Positions 10,688 to 20,667 of a DNA stretch of 64,000 nucleotides are shown here, piece after piece (positions within the stretch are counted from its first letter, which is position 1; each line of letters begins with the position of its first letter). Source of the stretch: Thalassoroseus pseudoceratinae (GTDB lineage Bacteria; Planctomycetota; Planctomycetia; Planctomycetales; Planctomycetaceae); NCBI RefSeq assembly GCF_011634775.1, contig NZ_JAALXT010000001.1:1383125-1447124 (forward strand), given 5' to 3'. The notes under the pieces are model-generated. The model was not told where the DNA came from. It saw nothing but the letters and a program-made list of their open reading frames with translations, and did not search any database. The position numbers were made by a program, and so were the translations under genes.

Positions 10688-12064
10688 TCAACCCTCTTTC
10701 TCGATGGTGGTCAAGTTATCGCGAAGAGCAGGGCCGTACTCATACTTACCAGGACACACGAAGGTGCAAAGCCCCAAATCTTCTTCGTCCAACTCCAAGC
10801 ACCCCAGTGCCTGAGCCTGCTCGGTATCACCGATAACCAAGGACCGAAGCAAGTAGACCGGCACAATATCCAATGGCATCACTCGATCGTAAGACGCGAT
10901 TGGCACCATTGCCCGGGGGCTTCCACCTTGAGAAGTCGTCAGAGCGTAGCGATTCCCACGTCCGACGAAACCAGACGCAAACGCACGAGTGGTTGAAACC
11001 GTCTGGAACCCCGGTTTTTGCCAACCGAACAACTCCCGTTCGCGACCCTCGCTCAACGCACAAACCTGAAGATGATACCGCCCCAGGAACTCATGCGGCG
11101 AAGCATACTCGCGACCGGCCAAAACCGAACCGGACACAACACGAACATCGCCGGACTTTAGTTGCCCAGCCGTCAAATCCTCCAAAGAGGCCCCTAAGAC
11201 GGTCCGAACCAACCGAGGCCGCTCAACCATTGGACCAGCCAGGGAAACCACACGCTCGGTAAATAGCCGACCGGTCGTAAACAGCTTCCCGATGGCAATC
11301 ACGTCTTGGTAATTTAGATGCCAAACGGTTTTCGCCAAACTCACCGGATCAAGAAAATGGATATGCGTACCAGGCAGACCCGCGGGGTGCGGACCAGCAA
11401 AATCAACAGTCTCGACGGACGGTGACGACACCGCCGGCAATTCCGAATCCGGCTCCTTGCACAGGTACACCTTGCCATCGGTCAGATGGCGAATGACCTT
11501 CAAGCCGTACGAGAAGTCGAGCTCGTGTTCCTTGATCACCACTTCCGGGCGAACGGCCAGCGGATTCGTGTCGATCGCGGTCACAAAAATTGAATGCGGT
11601 ACAGAATTTAAAGCGGGAACCTTACTGAACGGCCGCGTCCGAAACGCGGTCCAAAGCCCACTCTTGACCAAATTCTCACGAACAGCGTCGCGACTCAACC
11701 CATCCAAATCAGTGTCGTAGTAAGAAGCGAACTCGACCTCGTCGTCGCCTCCGACTTCAAGCACGAAGCTCTCGAATTTACGCTTCGCCCCACGCTGAAT
11801 GGCTTTCACCGTGCCTGCCACAGGAGCGGTAAAGAGCACGCCGGGAGTCTTCTTGTCCTCGAAGAGCGACTGCCCTTTCTTGACCGACTCACCCTCTTGC
11901 ACCAAAATTGTCGGTCGCATTCCGATGTAATCATCGCCCAACAAACCCACTGTGGTCACAGGTGGTCCGTCCTCGACGGTTTGAGCCGGTTCACCGGCCA
12001 GCGGAATATCGAAACCTTTGCGGATTTTGATCATCGTTGATGGTGATCCCTTGGCATCTGCCAT
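10688..12064 (-). CDS. nqrA: Na+-translocating NADH:quinone reductase subunit A
   Basis: A 458-residue peripheral subunit of Na+-NQR and the first gene of the operon. [17 protein letters not shown] at the N-terminus and [13 protein letters not shown] are typical. The C-terminal segment has [20 protein letters not shown]-like family residues with the Cys-Thr-Phe-Val-Cys motif. Two starts are possible: ATG 12064 (used here) or ATG 12034, which would begin MIKIRKGF as in most homologues. Neither has a clear ribosome-binding site, so the first ten residues are uncertain. The complex oxidises NADH, reduces ubiquinone or menaquinone and pumps Na+ out. Confidence 0.95.
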   Translation of the reverse strand: MADAKGSPSTMIKIRKGFDIPLAGEPAQTVEDGPPVTTVGLLGDDYIGMRPTILVQEGESVKKGQSLFEDKKTPGVLFTAPVAGTVKAIQRGAKRKFESFVLEVGGDDEVEFASYYDTDLDGLSRDAVRENLVKSGLWTAFRTRPFSKVPALNSVPHSIFVTAIDTNPLAVRPEVVIKEHELDFSYGLKVIRHLTDGKVYLCKEPDSELPAVSSPSVETVDFAGPHPAGLPGTHIHFLDPVSLAKTVWHLNYQDVIAIGKLFTTGRLFTERVVSLAGPMVERPRLVRTVLGASLEDLTAGQLKSGDVRVVSGSVLAGREYASPHEFLGRYHLQVCALSEGRERELFGWQKPGFQTVSTTRAFASGFVGRGNRYALTTSQGGSPRAMVPIASYDRVMPLDIVPVYLLRSLVIGDTEQAQALGCLELDEEDLGLCTFVCPGKYEYGPALRDNLTTIEKEG

Positions 12065-12457
12065 TGAATCGAAAAGGTTGGATGGTCAATGTTCTCGGCC
12101 GACTCCCAGAGTCAACCGGCTAAAAACTTCTAACCACTTGGATGATGCCTGGCAAGTTCATTGTGGAACTGCCAGAACCAGTGACAGCCAGCGGCTGCAA
12201 GGCGAGCACTTCAAAGCATGACTCGAAGCCAAAGGCCATTTTTGAGCTGGAAACCAGGCTCAGAAATAAAGGGCAGAGTCGTTCGACCACGGTATCTTAC
12301 ACATGCTCTCGGTTTTTTGAAGGCTTGGGCCCCCGAGATTCCGGAGTTTCGCAACCGGATTTTTCCCCAGCCATGCGACGAGAAAGTCGATTCTCATTTG
12401 CGAGAGAAAATTCCGAAGCGGAATTCCGAACTGTTCTAGTAATGAAGAGCTACCCTC
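12065..12457. other. Intergenic stretch between lpdA and nqrA
   Basis: About 390 bases lie between the end of lpdA and the start of nqrA, both on the minus strand. I see a small hairpin near the lpdA end (listed separately) and no convincing promoter boxes. Open frames on the plus strand here have no family features and run into the antisense of lpdA. The nqr promoter must lie here, but I cannot place it. Confidence 0.5.
12405..12425 (-). terminator. Weak hairpin terminator candidate after lpdA
   Basis: AATTCCG (12409-12415) and CGGAATT (12419-12425) form a perfect 7-bp stem with a three-base loop. On the minus strand it is followed by TTCTCTC. It lies 33 bases after the lpdA stop. The T-run is poor, so the call is tentative. 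Confidence 0.35.
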
Positions 12458-14239
12458 TCACTTCTTTCGTGTACGCACCATGTGAGTCGCTTGTCCAAAA
12501 GCACTTTCCGCCGATTCCATCAAAGTTTCCGAGAGCGTGGGGTGAGCGTGAATCGATTCCGCGAGATCGCGGGCAACGGCGGCGGTCTCAACTGCGAGAA
12601 CACCCTCGGCAATCATTTCACCCGCACCGGCACCGACAATGCCCACTCCCAAAATCCGCTCCGTCGATGGTTCGATCAGCAATTTCGTCAGCCCGTCGGT
12701 TCGAGCAATCGCTTGAGCCCGCCCGGATGCGGCCCAAGGGAAACGGACCACATTCACTTCGATACCACGATCCTTGGCTTCGGTTTCCGTCAAACCGCAC
12801 CAAGCCAATTCCGGATCGGTAAACACGACCGCGGGAATGGCGATGTTGTCGAACTCAGCGGGTTTCCCATGCAATGTTTCCACGGCCACTTTGGCTTCAC
12901 GCGTCGCTTTGTGGGCCAACATCGGCTCACCAGCGACATCTCCAATGGCCAAGATATTCGGGTCGGTGGTTTGCTGACGAGAATCGACTTTCACGAAACC
13001 TTTGTCGTCCAGCTCCACCCGAGTGTTTTCCAACCCCACGCCACGACTATTCGGACGACGTCCAATAGAGATCAATACGCGGTCGAACGTCTGCGGGCTC
13101 TCCACACCATCGCCCTCAAGCTCCGCAACAATCCCCTCGTCGGATGCCGAAAGCTTCGCCACCTTGGTGTTGAGGTGAATCGCGTGGAACTGTTTTTCCA
13201 GCCGTTTTTGCAGGGGACGGACCAAGTCACGATCGGCACCCGGCAGCAATCCGCTGAGCATCTCAACCACGGTAACTTCCGAGCCCAACGCCGCGTAGAC
13301 CGAACCCATCTCCAACCCGATGTACCCACCACCCACGACCAGCAGTCGTTTGGGAATATCCGGCAGATTGAGGGCTCCCGAGGAATCCATCACTCGATCG
13401 TCACCGATGTCAAAAATCGGTGGCATAGCCGGTTTCGATCCCGTAGCGACAATCGCCTTGCGGAACGACATCGTCTCGCGACTGCCGTCCTCTTTCTCCA
13501 CTTCCAACGAGTTCGAACTCAGCAGCGTCGCCCGCCCCCGAATGGACTTCACATTGCGAGCGTTGGCGAGTTGTTGGACACCACCAGTCAACTGCCCGAC
13601 GACGGACTCTTTGAACCCGCGGAGTTTGTCGAGGTCAATCTTTGGATCGGCGAACGTAACACCATGTTCGCTGGCATCGCGGGCTTCTTGGATGAGCTTC
13701 GCCACATGCAGCAGGGCTTTCGAGGGAATACAACCGCGGTGCAAACACACACCGCCAGGCTTGATATCCTCGTCGATCATCACGACCTGCATGCCGTGGT
13801 CGGCGGCTTCGAAGGCAGCAGGATATCCACCTGGCCCACCACCAATGACCACCAACTCCACCGCATCGGAATCCGCAGGCTCGGAACTCGATGATGCTTC
13901 GACAGGTGCTGATTCCTGTTCAGCCGATTCTTCCTTCGCTGATTCCTGTTTCGTCGTGGAACCTGACGGCGAAGACTCGCTCTTCCCTTCAGACGAGGCC
14001 TCACTGGTTTCGACCGTCAACACGGTCCCGCCAACCTTCACCGTGTCACCAGGCGACACGTGGATCTTGACGACTTTACCGCCGAACGGGCAGGGGACCT
14101 CCATCGCAGCTTTATCGGTCTCGATCTCGATCACATTTTGACCGGCTTCGATCACGTCGCCTTCGGAAACCAGAACTTCGGCGACATCGACTGAGTCGAC
14201 GCCTTCCGAGACAGCGGGAAGTGTAAATTCTTGAGCCAT
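12458..14239 (-). CDS. lpdA: Dihydrolipoyl dehydrogenase (E3) with N-terminal lipoyl domain
   Basis: A 593-residue flavoprotein that re-oxidises dihydrolipoamide in the pyruvate dehydrogenase complex. Residues 1-78 are a lipoyl domain with the lipoylation motif ETDKAAME. A Ser/Glu-rich linker follows to about residue 128. The E3 core then has [17 protein letters not shown] (FAD), the redox pair in [32 protein letters not shown] (NAD) and the catalytic [12 protein letters not shown]. Lipoyl-E3 fusions are known in several bacteria. The gene lies 71 bases after aceF, completing an aceE-aceF-lpdA unit. Confidence 0.96.
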   Translation of the reverse strand: MAQEFTLPAVSEGVDSVDVAEVLVSEGDVIEAGQNVIEIETDKAAMEVPCPFGGKVVKIHVSPGDTVKVGGTVLTVETSEASSEGKSESSPSGSTTKQESAKEESAEQESAPVEASSSSEPADSDAVELVVIGGGPGGYPAAFEAADHGMQVVMIDEDIKPGGVCLHRGCIPSKALLHVAKLIQEARDASEHGVTFADPKIDLDKLRGFKESVVGQLTGGVQQLANARNVKSIRGRATLLSSNSLEVEKEDGSRETMSFRKAIVATGSKPAMPPIFDIGDDRVMDSSGALNLPDIPKRLLVVGGGYIGLEMGSVYAALGSEVTVVEMLSGLLPGADRDLVRPLQKRLEKQFHAIHLNTKVAKLSASDEGIVAELEGDGVESPQTFDRVLISIGRRPNSRGVGLENTRVELDDKGFVKVDSRQQTTDPNILAIGDVAGEPMLAHKATREAKVAVETLHGKPAEFDNIAIPAVVFTDPELAWCGLTETEAKDRGIEVNVVRFPWAASGRAQAIARTDGLTKLLIEPSTERILGVGIVGAGAGEMIAEGVLAVETAAVARDLAESIHAHPTLSETLMESAESAFGQATHMVRTRKK

Positions 14240-14310
14240 AGGATTCTGGATTTGCCGTTAGTCCGTGATCGTCGAAGTGGAATAATCGAGACAATGTTCT
14301 GACGCGAACG

Positions 14311-15687
14311 TTAACACTGCACCATCAGCGCCATAAAGTCGGTCAACGAGTGCGAGAGCTTCACCATGAAGCGAGCGGCGTCGGCTCCGTTGATCACCCG
14401 GTGATCATAGGACAGCGAAAGCGGCAGCCGCATCCGCTCCACGACTTGCCCATCTCGCATTTCGAGACGTTTTTGTCCGCGGGAAAGCCCAAGAATCGCA
14501 ACTTCCGGGTAATTCACGATCGGCGTGAAACTCGTCCCACCGATCCCACCCAAATTGGTAATCGTGAACGTACCGCCTTGCATATCCTCGAGACCGAGCT
14601 TCCGATCGCGTGCGCGTCCGGCGATGTCGGTCAGTTCCTCGGCGATCTCTTGAATCGTCTTTTGGTCACAATCCCGAATGACTGGCACAACGAGCCCATT
14701 GGGAGTGTCGACTGCACAACCGAGGTGGTAGTAGTCTTTGAGAATCAGCTCGTTCGAAGTGGGATCGAGACTGCAATTGAAGTTCGGATAAGCCTTCAGA
14801 GCCGCAACGCAGGCCTTCATCACGATGGCGGTCATCGTGATTTTGGGACCTTTTTTGCCGGGACCAGCCATGTAAGCCTTCCGAGCGGCTTCCATGTCGG
14901 TGATGTCCGGTTCGTCATGCTGCGTGACGTGCGGGATTGTTTGCCAAGCGTAGCTCAGATGAGCCGCTGACATCTTGGCGATCTTGTTCATCGCCTGCCG
15001 ACGAACTGGACCAAACTTTTCGAAGTTTGGCAACTCGGCCAAGCCACCGCTCATCGGGGCCATTGATTCGGCAGGTTGTCGAACGCCAGTCGAGATGGCA
15101 TTCCCGCCTTCACGAACAAACGCCTTGACGTCATCCTTCGTGATCCGTCCACCCGCGCCACTGCCTTTGACCTGGACCAGATCGACATTCAGCTCCCGAG
15201 CCAACCGTCTTGTTGACGGAGCAGCGGGCGGCGGAACGGAACCGTCTCCATTGCCGCGAGCCAAAGCCGTCTCACTCACCGTCGCAACCGCCGGACTTGG
15301 CTCCGTCCCCTCTTGGGTTGCCAACTTCGTGGAAGACGGCTGAGAAGCCTTCGGGGCAGACTCCGTCTTCTTCGGCGGTTCTGGTGACTGAGATTCTTCT
15401 TTAGGTGTCTTGTCCTCCGGCGCATCGTTTGACGATGCTGCCGCGTCGCTAGACTCTTCAATCGTCAGCAACACCGCCCCGACCGAAACATTGTCTCCCG
15501 CTGAGACATGCACTTTCGTCACGCGGCCGCCGATCTTCACCGGGACTTCCATCGCGGCTTTGTCGGTTTCTACCTCAACGACATTCTGGTCCGGAGCCAC
15601 TGTATCCCCTTCGGAGACCAGGACTTCAGCGATATCGACAGCCTCGACACCTTCGGAGATTTCCGGTAATTTGAATTCTGTCGGCAT
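14311..15687 (-). CDS. aceF: Pyruvate dehydrogenase E2, dihydrolipoamide acetyltransferase
   Basis: A 458-residue E2 subunit. One N-terminal lipoyl domain (residues 1-78, [11 protein letters not shown]) is followed by a long Pro/Ser/Glu linker. A peripheral-subunit-binding domain starts near STRRLARELNVDL and ends with GRITKDDVKAFV. The acyltransferase domain ends with SYDHRVINGADAARFMV, which contains the catalytic His and Asp/Gly residues. The ATG at 15687 starts MPTEFKLPEISEG, as in homologues; an in-frame start 66 bases upstream only adds an unlikely hydrophobic stretch. E2 passes the acetyl group to CoA. Confidence 0.95.
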   Translation of the reverse strand: MPTEFKLPEISEGVEAVDIAEVLVSEGDTVAPDQNVVEVETDKAAMEVPVKIGGRVTKVHVSAGDNVSVGAVLLTIEESSDAAASSNDAPEDKTPKEESQSPEPPKKTESAPKASQPSSTKLATQEGTEPSPAVATVSETALARGNGDGSVPPPAAPSTRRLARELNVDLVQVKGSGAGGRITKDDVKAFVREGGNAISTGVRQPAESMAPMSGGLAELPNFEKFGPVRRQAMNKIAKMSAAHLSYAWQTIPHVTQHDEPDITDMEAARKAYMAGPGKKGPKITMTAIVMKACVAALKAYPNFNCSLDPTSNELILKDYYHLGCAVDTPNGLVVPVIRDCDQKTIQEIAEELTDIAGRARDRKLGLEDMQGGTFTITNLGGIGGTSFTPIVNYPEVAILGLSRGQKRLEMRDGQVVERMRLPLSLSYDHRVINGADAARFMVKLSHSLTDFMALMVQC

Positions 15688-15793
15688 TGATGATTTCTTG
15701 AAAAAGTCAACCAAAAGACCCAAACCGCCAACGAGCCACGCAAGCCCGAGCACAAGCCGTCAGCAAGGCCCAGGCCATCTGCCCGACAGTCAA

Positions 15794-18472
15794 CTATGCA
15801 AACGCGGGATCAACCTGATCCGGATCGATTTCCAATTCTTTGATCACTTCGGGCAGTCGCGCCTTGTCGAAGTTGCATTGACGCGAGAGCGCCTCGCAGG
15901 TCGAGTAAGCCACGAACTCCCCATCGACCTCGAAGTGTCGCCGAAGTTTCGGACGCGAATCGCTTCGGCCGTACCCATCCGTCCCGAGCGTCGTGTAAGT
16001 CCCCGGAATCCACTCACGGATCTGATCTTGAACGAGCCGAACATTGTCACTCGAGGCAATGAATGGCCCCTCCTGATCGGCGAACAATTCTTCCAAGTAG
16101 CTTTTCCGCGGCTCTTCGCCAGGGTGCATTCGATTCCAACGAGAGGCTGCACGGGCATCACGGGCCAACTCACTGTAGCTGGTCACGCTCCACACATCAC
16201 ATCCGATGCCGTACTTCTCAGCAAGAATCTCTTGCCCACGCAAGACTTCCCGAAGGATCGTCCCGCTTCCGAACAACTGCGGACGCAACTCCTTATTGTT
16301 CTGACCTTCAGTACTCTTCAGCTTGTAAATCCCCTTGAGAATGCCTTCCTCAACGCCTTCCGGCATCGGAGGTTGAACGTAATTCTCGTTGTACACACTG
16401 AGATAGTAGAAGATTTCTTCGCCATCCGCATACATCCGCTTGAGACCATCACGAATGATGACCGCCAATTCGTAGGCGTATGCCGGATCGTAGGCAACCA
16501 GGTTCGGCACGGTTGTCGCGACGAGATGGCTGTGACCATCTTCGTGCTGCAAACCTTCACCGTTCAGCGTTGTCCGCCCGGATGTCCCACCGACGAGAAA
16601 CCCTTTGACGCGGCTATCACCGGCCAACCAAACCAAATCGCCCACACGCTGGAAACCGAACATCGAGTAATAGATGTAGAACGGAATCATGTGCGTGCCG
16701 AGATTGGAATACGCAGTCCCGGCGGCAATGAAGGACGAAATCGCCCCAGCTTCGTTAATACCCTCTTCGAGCACCTGCCCGTTCTTGGCTTCTTTGTAGT
16801 ACATCAACGTTCCCGCATCGACCGGCTCGTAGAGCTGACCTTTGCTGGAGTAGATGCCGAACATACTGAAGAACGATTCCATCCCGAAGGTACGGGCCTC
16901 GTCGGGAATGATCGGCACGACCCGATCACCGACCTTCTTGTCCTTGGCGAGCGTCGCAACGATTGCACCGAAGGCTCCCGTTGTGGACGTCTCAGCATCA
17001 CCAGTACCTTCCAACTGCTTCTTCCACTTTGACAGAGGTGGAATTTCGAGCTTCTCACCGGTCGCATCCCGCTTGGGCACGAATCCGCCAAGCTTTTCTC
17101 GATGCTTCATCAAGTACTGAATTTCCGGGCTATCTTCCGCCGGCCGATAGAACGGAGCCTTGACGACTTCCTCATCCGAGAGCGGAATCGAGAACCGACT
17201 CCGAAAGGCGAGCAACTCTTGCTCATTCACCTTCTTCGTGTTGTGAGCAACGTTTCGCCCCTCACCAGCTTCCCCAAGACCGTAACCCTTGATGGTCTTG
17301 GCCAAAATCACGGTAGGTGCACCAGAGTGATTCACAGCCGACCGATACGCCGCAAACACCTTTTCGGGATCATGCCCGCCGCGACGCATCTTCTGAAGCT
17401 GATCATCCGAGAGATGAGCCACGAGCTTCTTCAACTCAGGTGTATTGAAGAAGTGATTGCGGATGTACTCACCGGACTCCACGCTGTATTTCTGGAACTG
17501 CCCGTCGACCACCTCGCCCATCCGCTTGATCAGGTGGCCTTCGTGGTCCGCAGCGATGAGCTCATCCCAATCTTGCCCCCAGACAACCTTAATGCAATTC
17601 CAACCCGCACCACGGAAGGCAGCCTCGAGCTCCTGAATGATCTTCCCATTCCCGCGAACCGGGCCGTCCAACCGCTGCAAGTTACAGTTGATCACGAAGA
17701 TCAAATTGTCGAGTTGCTCACGTGAGGCGAGGGTGATCGCCCCCAACGTTTCCGGCTCATCACATTCGCCGTCACCCAGAAACGCCCAGACATGGCTCTT
17801 CGAGGTATCCAACAGACCACGATGTTCCATGTACCGCAGGAACCGAGCGTGATAGATCGCGGTGATCGGACCGAGTCCCATCGACACCGTCGGGAACTGC
17901 CAAAACTCCGGCATCAACCACGGGTGCGGATAGCTCGAAAGCCCCTGACCACGCGGAATCTCTCGACGGAAATTCTCGAGATGACTTTCGTCCAATCGGC
18001 CTTCCAAGAACGCACGGGCATACATCCCAGGAGCGGCATGCCCCTGAAAGTAAACCATATCACCCGTGTGATCTTCCGTCCGCGCGTGGAAGAAGTGGTT
18101 GTAACCCACTTCGTACAATGTCGCGGACGAAGCGAACGTCGAGATGTGCCCACCGATGCCGTCGCCGCGTTTGTTGCCGCGAACGACCATGGCCATCGCG
18201 TTCCAACGCACCAAGCTCTTGATACGCCGTTCGATTTCCAAGTCACCTGGATAATGAGTTTCTTTATCCAAGGAGATGGTATTGATGTAGGGTGTGTTGG
18301 CGGTGAACGGCATTGTCACGCCGCGGCGGTAGGCCCGCTCCTGCAACGTCACCAACAATTCCTGCAACGCTTGTGAACCATAGCGGTGCAGAATGTCATC
18401 CAGGGATTCAAACCATTCATTCAGTTCTTCGGAATGAATGCTGGTAATGGAGGACGCGGTGTCTTCGCTCAT
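15794..18472 (-). CDS. aceE: Pyruvate dehydrogenase E1, homodimeric type
   Basis: An 892-residue thiamine-diphosphate-dependent E1, the size of the E. coli-type homodimeric enzyme. The ThDP motif runs from GDGECDEPE to NCNLQRLDGPVRGN. FQGHAAPGMYARAFLEGRL, YPHPWLMPEFWQFPTVSMGL-type segments and TIKGYGLGEAGEGRN are strongly conserved. It decarboxylates pyruvate and acetylates the E2 lipoyl group. It is the first gene of the aceE-aceF-lpdA unit, 106 bases upstream of aceF. Confidence 0.97.
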   Translation of the reverse strand: MSEDTASSITSIHSEELNEWFESLDDILHRYGSQALQELLVTLQERAYRRGVTMPFTANTPYINTISLDKETHYPGDLEIERRIKSLVRWNAMAMVVRGNKRGDGIGGHISTFASSATLYEVGYNHFFHARTEDHTGDMVYFQGHAAPGMYARAFLEGRLDESHLENFRREIPRGQGLSSYPHPWLMPEFWQFPTVSMGLGPITAIYHARFLRYMEHRGLLDTSKSHVWAFLGDGECDEPETLGAITLASREQLDNLIFVINCNLQRLDGPVRGNGKIIQELEAAFRGAGWNCIKVVWGQDWDELIAADHEGHLIKRMGEVVDGQFQKYSVESGEYIRNHFFNTPELKKLVAHLSDDQLQKMRRGGHDPEKVFAAYRSAVNHSGAPTVILAKTIKGYGLGEAGEGRNVAHNTKKVNEQELLAFRSRFSIPLSDEEVVKAPFYRPAEDSPEIQYLMKHREKLGGFVPKRDATGEKLEIPPLSKWKKQLEGTGDAETSTTGAFGAIVATLAKDKKVGDRVVPIIPDEARTFGMESFFSMFGIYSSKGQLYEPVDAGTLMYYKEAKNGQVLEEGINEAGAISSFIAAGTAYSNLGTHMIPFYIYYSMFGFQRVGDLVWLAGDSRVKGFLVGGTSGRTTLNGEGLQHEDGHSHLVATTVPNLVAYDPAYAYELAVIIRDGLKRMYADGEEIFYYLSVYNENYVQPPMPEGVEEGILKGIYKLKSTEGQNNKELRPQLFGSGTILREVLRGQEILAEKYGIGCDVWSVTSYSELARDARAASRWNRMHPGEEPRKSYLEELFADQEGPFIASSDNVRLVQDQIREWIPGTYTTLGTDGYGRSDSRPKLRRHFEVDGEFVAYSTCEALSRQCNFDKARLPEVIKELEIDPDQVDPAFA

Positions 18473-18661
18473 GTTCGAATGATTCCCAATCCGTCGTCGT
18501 CAGTGAGTGTCATATCGGAGGAGGCGCGAGCCGAGCGCAAGAATGGCAGAAGCCGGCGCAGGTTGCAACCCTCATCAGGCAGACGAAGTATAGCGTGGTC
18601 GTCCCGCCTCGTGCAAAGCACGGGATGAGTTTTTCTGTTTCGACACTTCGACCCGTTGGAC

Positions 18662-19906
18662 TCAAACGATTTCGGCCAATGCAGCCAGCAACCGTTCGAT
18701 TTCTTCGCCCGTGTTATAGTGGAGAATTCCGATGCGAAGCGTCCCGTGCGGCTCCAATCCCAACGCCTCTGTTACCGGCAACGCATAATGATTGCCCGGC
18801 CAGCAGAACAAACCACGTTCGGCCAACTGAGTCGCCATCTCGTGCGGAGTCAACGACTCATGCGTGATTGAAACCGTCGGCACCCGTTCACTCATTCGTG
18901 ACAGATCTGTGATCCCCCAAATACGAACTCGTGGAAGATCACCTAACCCTGCCAACAACTTCGTACACAATTCTTGCTCGGACAGCGAAATCTGCTGCAT
19001 CGCCTCCGCCAAGATCTCACGCCGCGAACCACTCACAGACAACACATTTTGCCCGAGCCACTCGAGATACCGAACCGCTTCCGCGGCCCCCGCAATCCCT
19101 TCGTGCGATTGCGTACCCGTCATCCAGCGACCGGGGAGTGAATTTGGAGCAGGGCGGAGTTTATACGGTTGAAGCTCCTCGAGACGATTCCGCTTCCCGT
19201 ACAACACCCCCACATGCGGACCGAAAAACTTGTACGCCGAGACCGCGAGAAAATCGCAATCGAGTGCCGTCACGTCAATCAGTCCATGTGGGGCATAATG
19301 AACGGCATCGACGAACACCTCCGCATCAACGGCGTGGGCATCCCGAACCATTGCCGGCAGCGGATTGATCGTGCCGACCGCGTTCGATGCGTACCCCACG
19401 GCCACCAACCGCGTTTTCGCCGAGAGTTTTTGACGGAAGTCTTCCAGATCAAGCGTGCAATCTTCAGGACGAACTCGGATCGCCTTCACTTTCGCCCCAG
19501 CATCACGAGCCGCCAAGACCCAAGGAGTCACATTGGCATCGTGATCTAACTGAGTGACCAAAACCTCATCGCCCGCCTGCCAAGTTCGCGACAACGCACG
19601 ACTCAAATGCATCGTCAACGTTGTCATGTTCGCCCCAAAAGCGATCGTGCCCGGATCGGTCGCACCGAGAAAGGCAGCGAGAACCTTGTGAGCGTCATCC
19701 AGCAGTGCATCACTCTCACGGCTAGTCGCAAAAGGCGCCCCACGATTGGCATTTCGCTCTAGCAAATAGCTGGAAACGGCATCGGCAACACGCTGCGGCA
19801 CCTGCGAACCAGCAGGACCATCGAAGTGCGCGACTAACTGACCATTCACCTCGCGCGTCAACGCGGGGAACTGCTGCCGAACTTCCGCCAAAGACGCTAA
19901 CCCCAT
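18662..19906 (-). CDS. Class V aminotransferase, cysteine desulfurase-like subfamily
   Basis: A 414-residue PLP-dependent fold-type I enzyme. The PLP lysine is in SAYKFFGPHVGVLYGKR, and the upstream QLDHDANVTPW and VDAVHYAPHG contain the usual His and Asp contacts. It resembles the cysteine-desulfurase-like subfamily that lacks the mobile catalytic cysteine: the segment near the C-terminus reads TLRIGILHYNTGEE, where SufS-type enzymes have a Cys before the HxYN region. It is therefore probably not a standard cysteine desulfurase. The real substrate is unknown. It sits alone between the rplU terminator and aceE. Confidence 0.8.
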   Translation of the reverse strand: MGLASLAEVRQQFPALTREVNGQLVAHFDGPAGSQVPQRVADAVSSYLLERNANRGAPFATSRESDALLDDAHKVLAAFLGATDPGTIAFGANMTTLTMHLSRALSRTWQAGDEVLVTQLDHDANVTPWVLAARDAGAKVKAIRVRPEDCTLDLEDFRQKLSAKTRLVAVGYASNAVGTINPLPAMVRDAHAVDAEVFVDAVHYAPHGLIDVTALDCDFLAVSAYKFFGPHVGVLYGKRNRLEELQPYKLRPAPNSLPGRWMTGTQSHEGIAGAAEAVRYLEWLGQNVLSVSGSRREILAEAMQQISLSEQELCTKLLAGLGDLPRVRIWGITDLSRMSERVPTVSITHESLTPHEMATQLAERGLFCWPGNHYALPVTEALGLEPHGTLRIGILHYNTGEEIERLLAALAEIV

Positions 19907-19928
19907 CGTGCCCTCTCAAGTGCCAACC

Positions 19929-19961
19929 AATAAAAGAAGCCGCTGAAAAACCCAGCGGCTT
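19929..19961 (-). terminator. Rho-independent terminator after rplU
   Basis: AAGCCGCTG (19937-19945) and CAGCGGCTT (19953-19961) form a perfect 9-bp stem with a 7-base loop. Read on the minus strand it is followed by CTTTTATT. It ends 30 bases after the rplU stop and separates rplU from the aminotransferase gene. Confidence 0.85.
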
Positions 19962-19990
19962 GGCAAATCGCTAATTGTCCACAACCCGAA

Positions 19991-20392
19991 TCACTCCGCG
20001 GCCGATGAAGTCTCGGTGGATGGCTGCGATTCTGGCTTGGACTCCTCTTCAGACTTCTCGACGATCTCCAACCCCGGCACATCGATACCGGTGATCTTCA
20101 CCATCGTGTACTTCTGACGGTGTCCGTTGTGCTTTCGGGAGTTTTTGCGGCGACGGAAATGCTGAATCTCCAGCTTTTCACCCTTTTGCTCCGGTGCGGA
20201 GATTTCCGCCGTCACCGTTGCACCGCTAAGCACTGGCGCACCAATCTGGCTGGCACCGCCACCATTGGCAAGCAGGACCTGGTCGAACGTGAGCGTTCCG
20301 CCTTCTTCGGCGTCCGCACGGTAGTCCAATGACAACAGGTCGCCCGGTTTCACTTTGTACTGACGGCCACCGTCAGCGAAGATCGCAAACAT
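19991..20392 (-). CDS. rplU: 50S ribosomal protein L21
   Basis: A 133-residue L21. MFAIFADGGRQYKVKPGD at the N-terminus and the basic FRRRKNSRKHNGHRQKYT segment are diagnostic. A Glu/Ser-rich tail of about 25 residues follows the conserved domain. The ATG at 20392 is preceded by CAGGAG at 5 bases; an in-frame start nine codons upstream lacks a site and was rejected. L21 binds 23S rRNA. rpmA, which often follows rplU, is not here. Confidence 0.96.
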   Translation of the reverse strand: MFAIFADGGRQYKVKPGDLLSLDYRADAEEGGTLTFDQVLLANGGGASQIGAPVLSGATVTAEISAPEQKGEKLEIQHFRRRKNSRKHNGHRQKYTMVKITGIDVPGLEIVEKSEEESKPESQPSTETSSAAE

Positions 20393-20471
20393 GATCACTC
20401 CTGAGTTGAGCCGCATCACACGATACGGCCTCGGTTATCGGTTGAAACGCACCATCATGCAGTGCAGCATA

Positions 20472-20514
20472 TCGGCGGCATGCGGAACCGGGCGGGTTCC
20501 CACGAGCCTGCCGA
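20472..20514 (-). promoter_or_regulatory. Hairpin in the rplU leader
   Basis: Three stacked paired segments can be read: TCGGC with GCCGA at the outer end, GGC with GCC, and GGAACC with GGTTCC at the tip. It lies 80-120 bases upstream of the rplU start on the same strand. No T-run follows, so it does not look like a terminator. It could be a leader element for L21 autocontrol or processing, which is inference. Confidence 0.4.
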
Positions 20515-20667
20515 CAAAAAGGTCACTTATTATTCGTAATCGTACAGCGAATGACGCTGCGTACTCACTCGGCAACAACAGTCACCGAACGTAACAGATC
20601 GGCGAACGATGTTGTAGGTCAACCCGAGCGAGATCAAATCTCCATGGGAATCGATGAGTGTAGTCGC

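Noticed and set aside
12142-13894. Plus-strand open frames starting in the lpdA-nqrA gap and running through lpdA
   Set aside because: Most of their length is antisense to lpdA; Arg/His/Ser-rich translation with no family match.
15410-17032. 540-codon plus-strand open frame
   Set aside because: It lies antisense to aceF and aceE, has no family features, and its length follows from the codon bias of the real genes.
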